From NCBI GenBank assembly GCA_900752975.1, contig CAADXH010000021.1:1-15602 (forward strand): 15,602 nt of DNA, given 5' to 3'. The notes beneath the pieces are model-generated. The model ran no database searches. It was not told the DNA's origin and saw nothing but the letters and a program-made list of their open reading frames with translations. Position 1 is the first letter of the stretch. Each line of letters begins with the position of its first letter. The translations under genes and the position numbers were made by a program. This document shows, piece after piece, positions 15,598 through 15,602 of the stretch. The DNA is from Bacilli bacterium. GTDB lineage: Bacteria; Bacillota_I; Bacilli_A; ML615J-28; CAG-313.

Positions 15598-15602
15598 ATG
15601 AA
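15598..15602 (+). CDS. Start of a plus-strand gene cut by the window edge
   Basis: Only ATGAA is present. The AAAGGA site at 15587-15592, 5 nt before the ATG, is a good ribosome binding site, so a real start is likely. It is flanked by TGAGA/TCTCA (15583-15587 and 15594-15598), which could form a small hairpin with the site in its loop. Nothing can be said about the product. Its position beside the inverted repeat at 15520-15553 would fit a regulator or a regulated transporter gene. Confidence 0.5.

Noticed and set aside
1..15602. Mycoplasma genetic code, CRISPR array, tRNA/rRNA genes, insertion sequences
   Set aside because: TGA acts as a stop and full-length proteins use TGG for Trp. No spaced repeats, cloverleaf, rRNA segments or transposase frames were seen.

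Overview
This window comes from an AT-rich, low-G+C Gram-positive-type bacterium (Firmicutes, perhaps an Erysipelotrichia- or Mollicutes-related gut lineage). The signs are: A/T-rich intergenic DNA, strong AGGAGG-type ribosome binding sites, U-tract hairpin terminators, a lipoprotein signal, and a secreted protein with a C-terminal H-x-H-x-W...C-x-x-C-G-A-T-E-G tail often seen in gut Firmicutes. Tryptophan is encoded by TGG and TGA serves as a stop (end of the 176-residue gene), so the code is standard and not the mycoplasma one. The taxonomic placement is inference.

Layout, left to right. (1) Minus-strand cardiolipin synthase with its own promoter and terminator. (2) Minus-strand PdaC-like lipoprotein polysaccharide deacetylase with its own terminator. 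(3) A tightly packed minus-strand run reading from 8270 down to 3062: small four-helix membrane protein, CopA copper ATPase, CopZ chaperone, and a large secreted phosphodiester glycosidase (NAGPA type). The junctions are a 4-nt overlap, a 1-nt overlap and a 12-nt gap. A near-perfect promoter and two dyad operators precede the run, and a long hairpin follows it. (4) A divergent intergenic region of about 370 nt. (5) Plus-strand DegV/FakB-type fatty-acid binding protein followed after 1 nt by a PAP2-like membrane protein; a 16-bp perfect dyad sits on the DegV promoter. (6) A bidirectional terminator whose stem reaches the stop codons on both sides. (7) A minus-strand two-gene operon for a heterodimeric ABC exporter with complementary degenerate ATP sites. 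(8) Minus-strand AGCS-family sodium:alanine symporter with promoter and terminator. (9) A striking inverted repeat between that gene and a plus-strand gene whose first five bases end the window.

Functionally this is mostly envelope and transport housekeeping: membrane phospholipid synthesis (cls), fatty-acid handling (degV) with a possible lipid phosphatase (PAP2-like), wall or glycan modification (deacetylase, phosphodiester glycosidase), copper efflux, drug/lipid export and amino-acid uptake. I see no phage, IS, CRISPR, tRNA or rRNA. The least ordinary parts are the linkage of a surface phosphodiester glycosidase and an unknown membrane protein to copper efflux, and the unrecognised dyad operators at 8284-8333, 8584-8618 and 15520-15553. 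No clearly new multi-gene system is visible.
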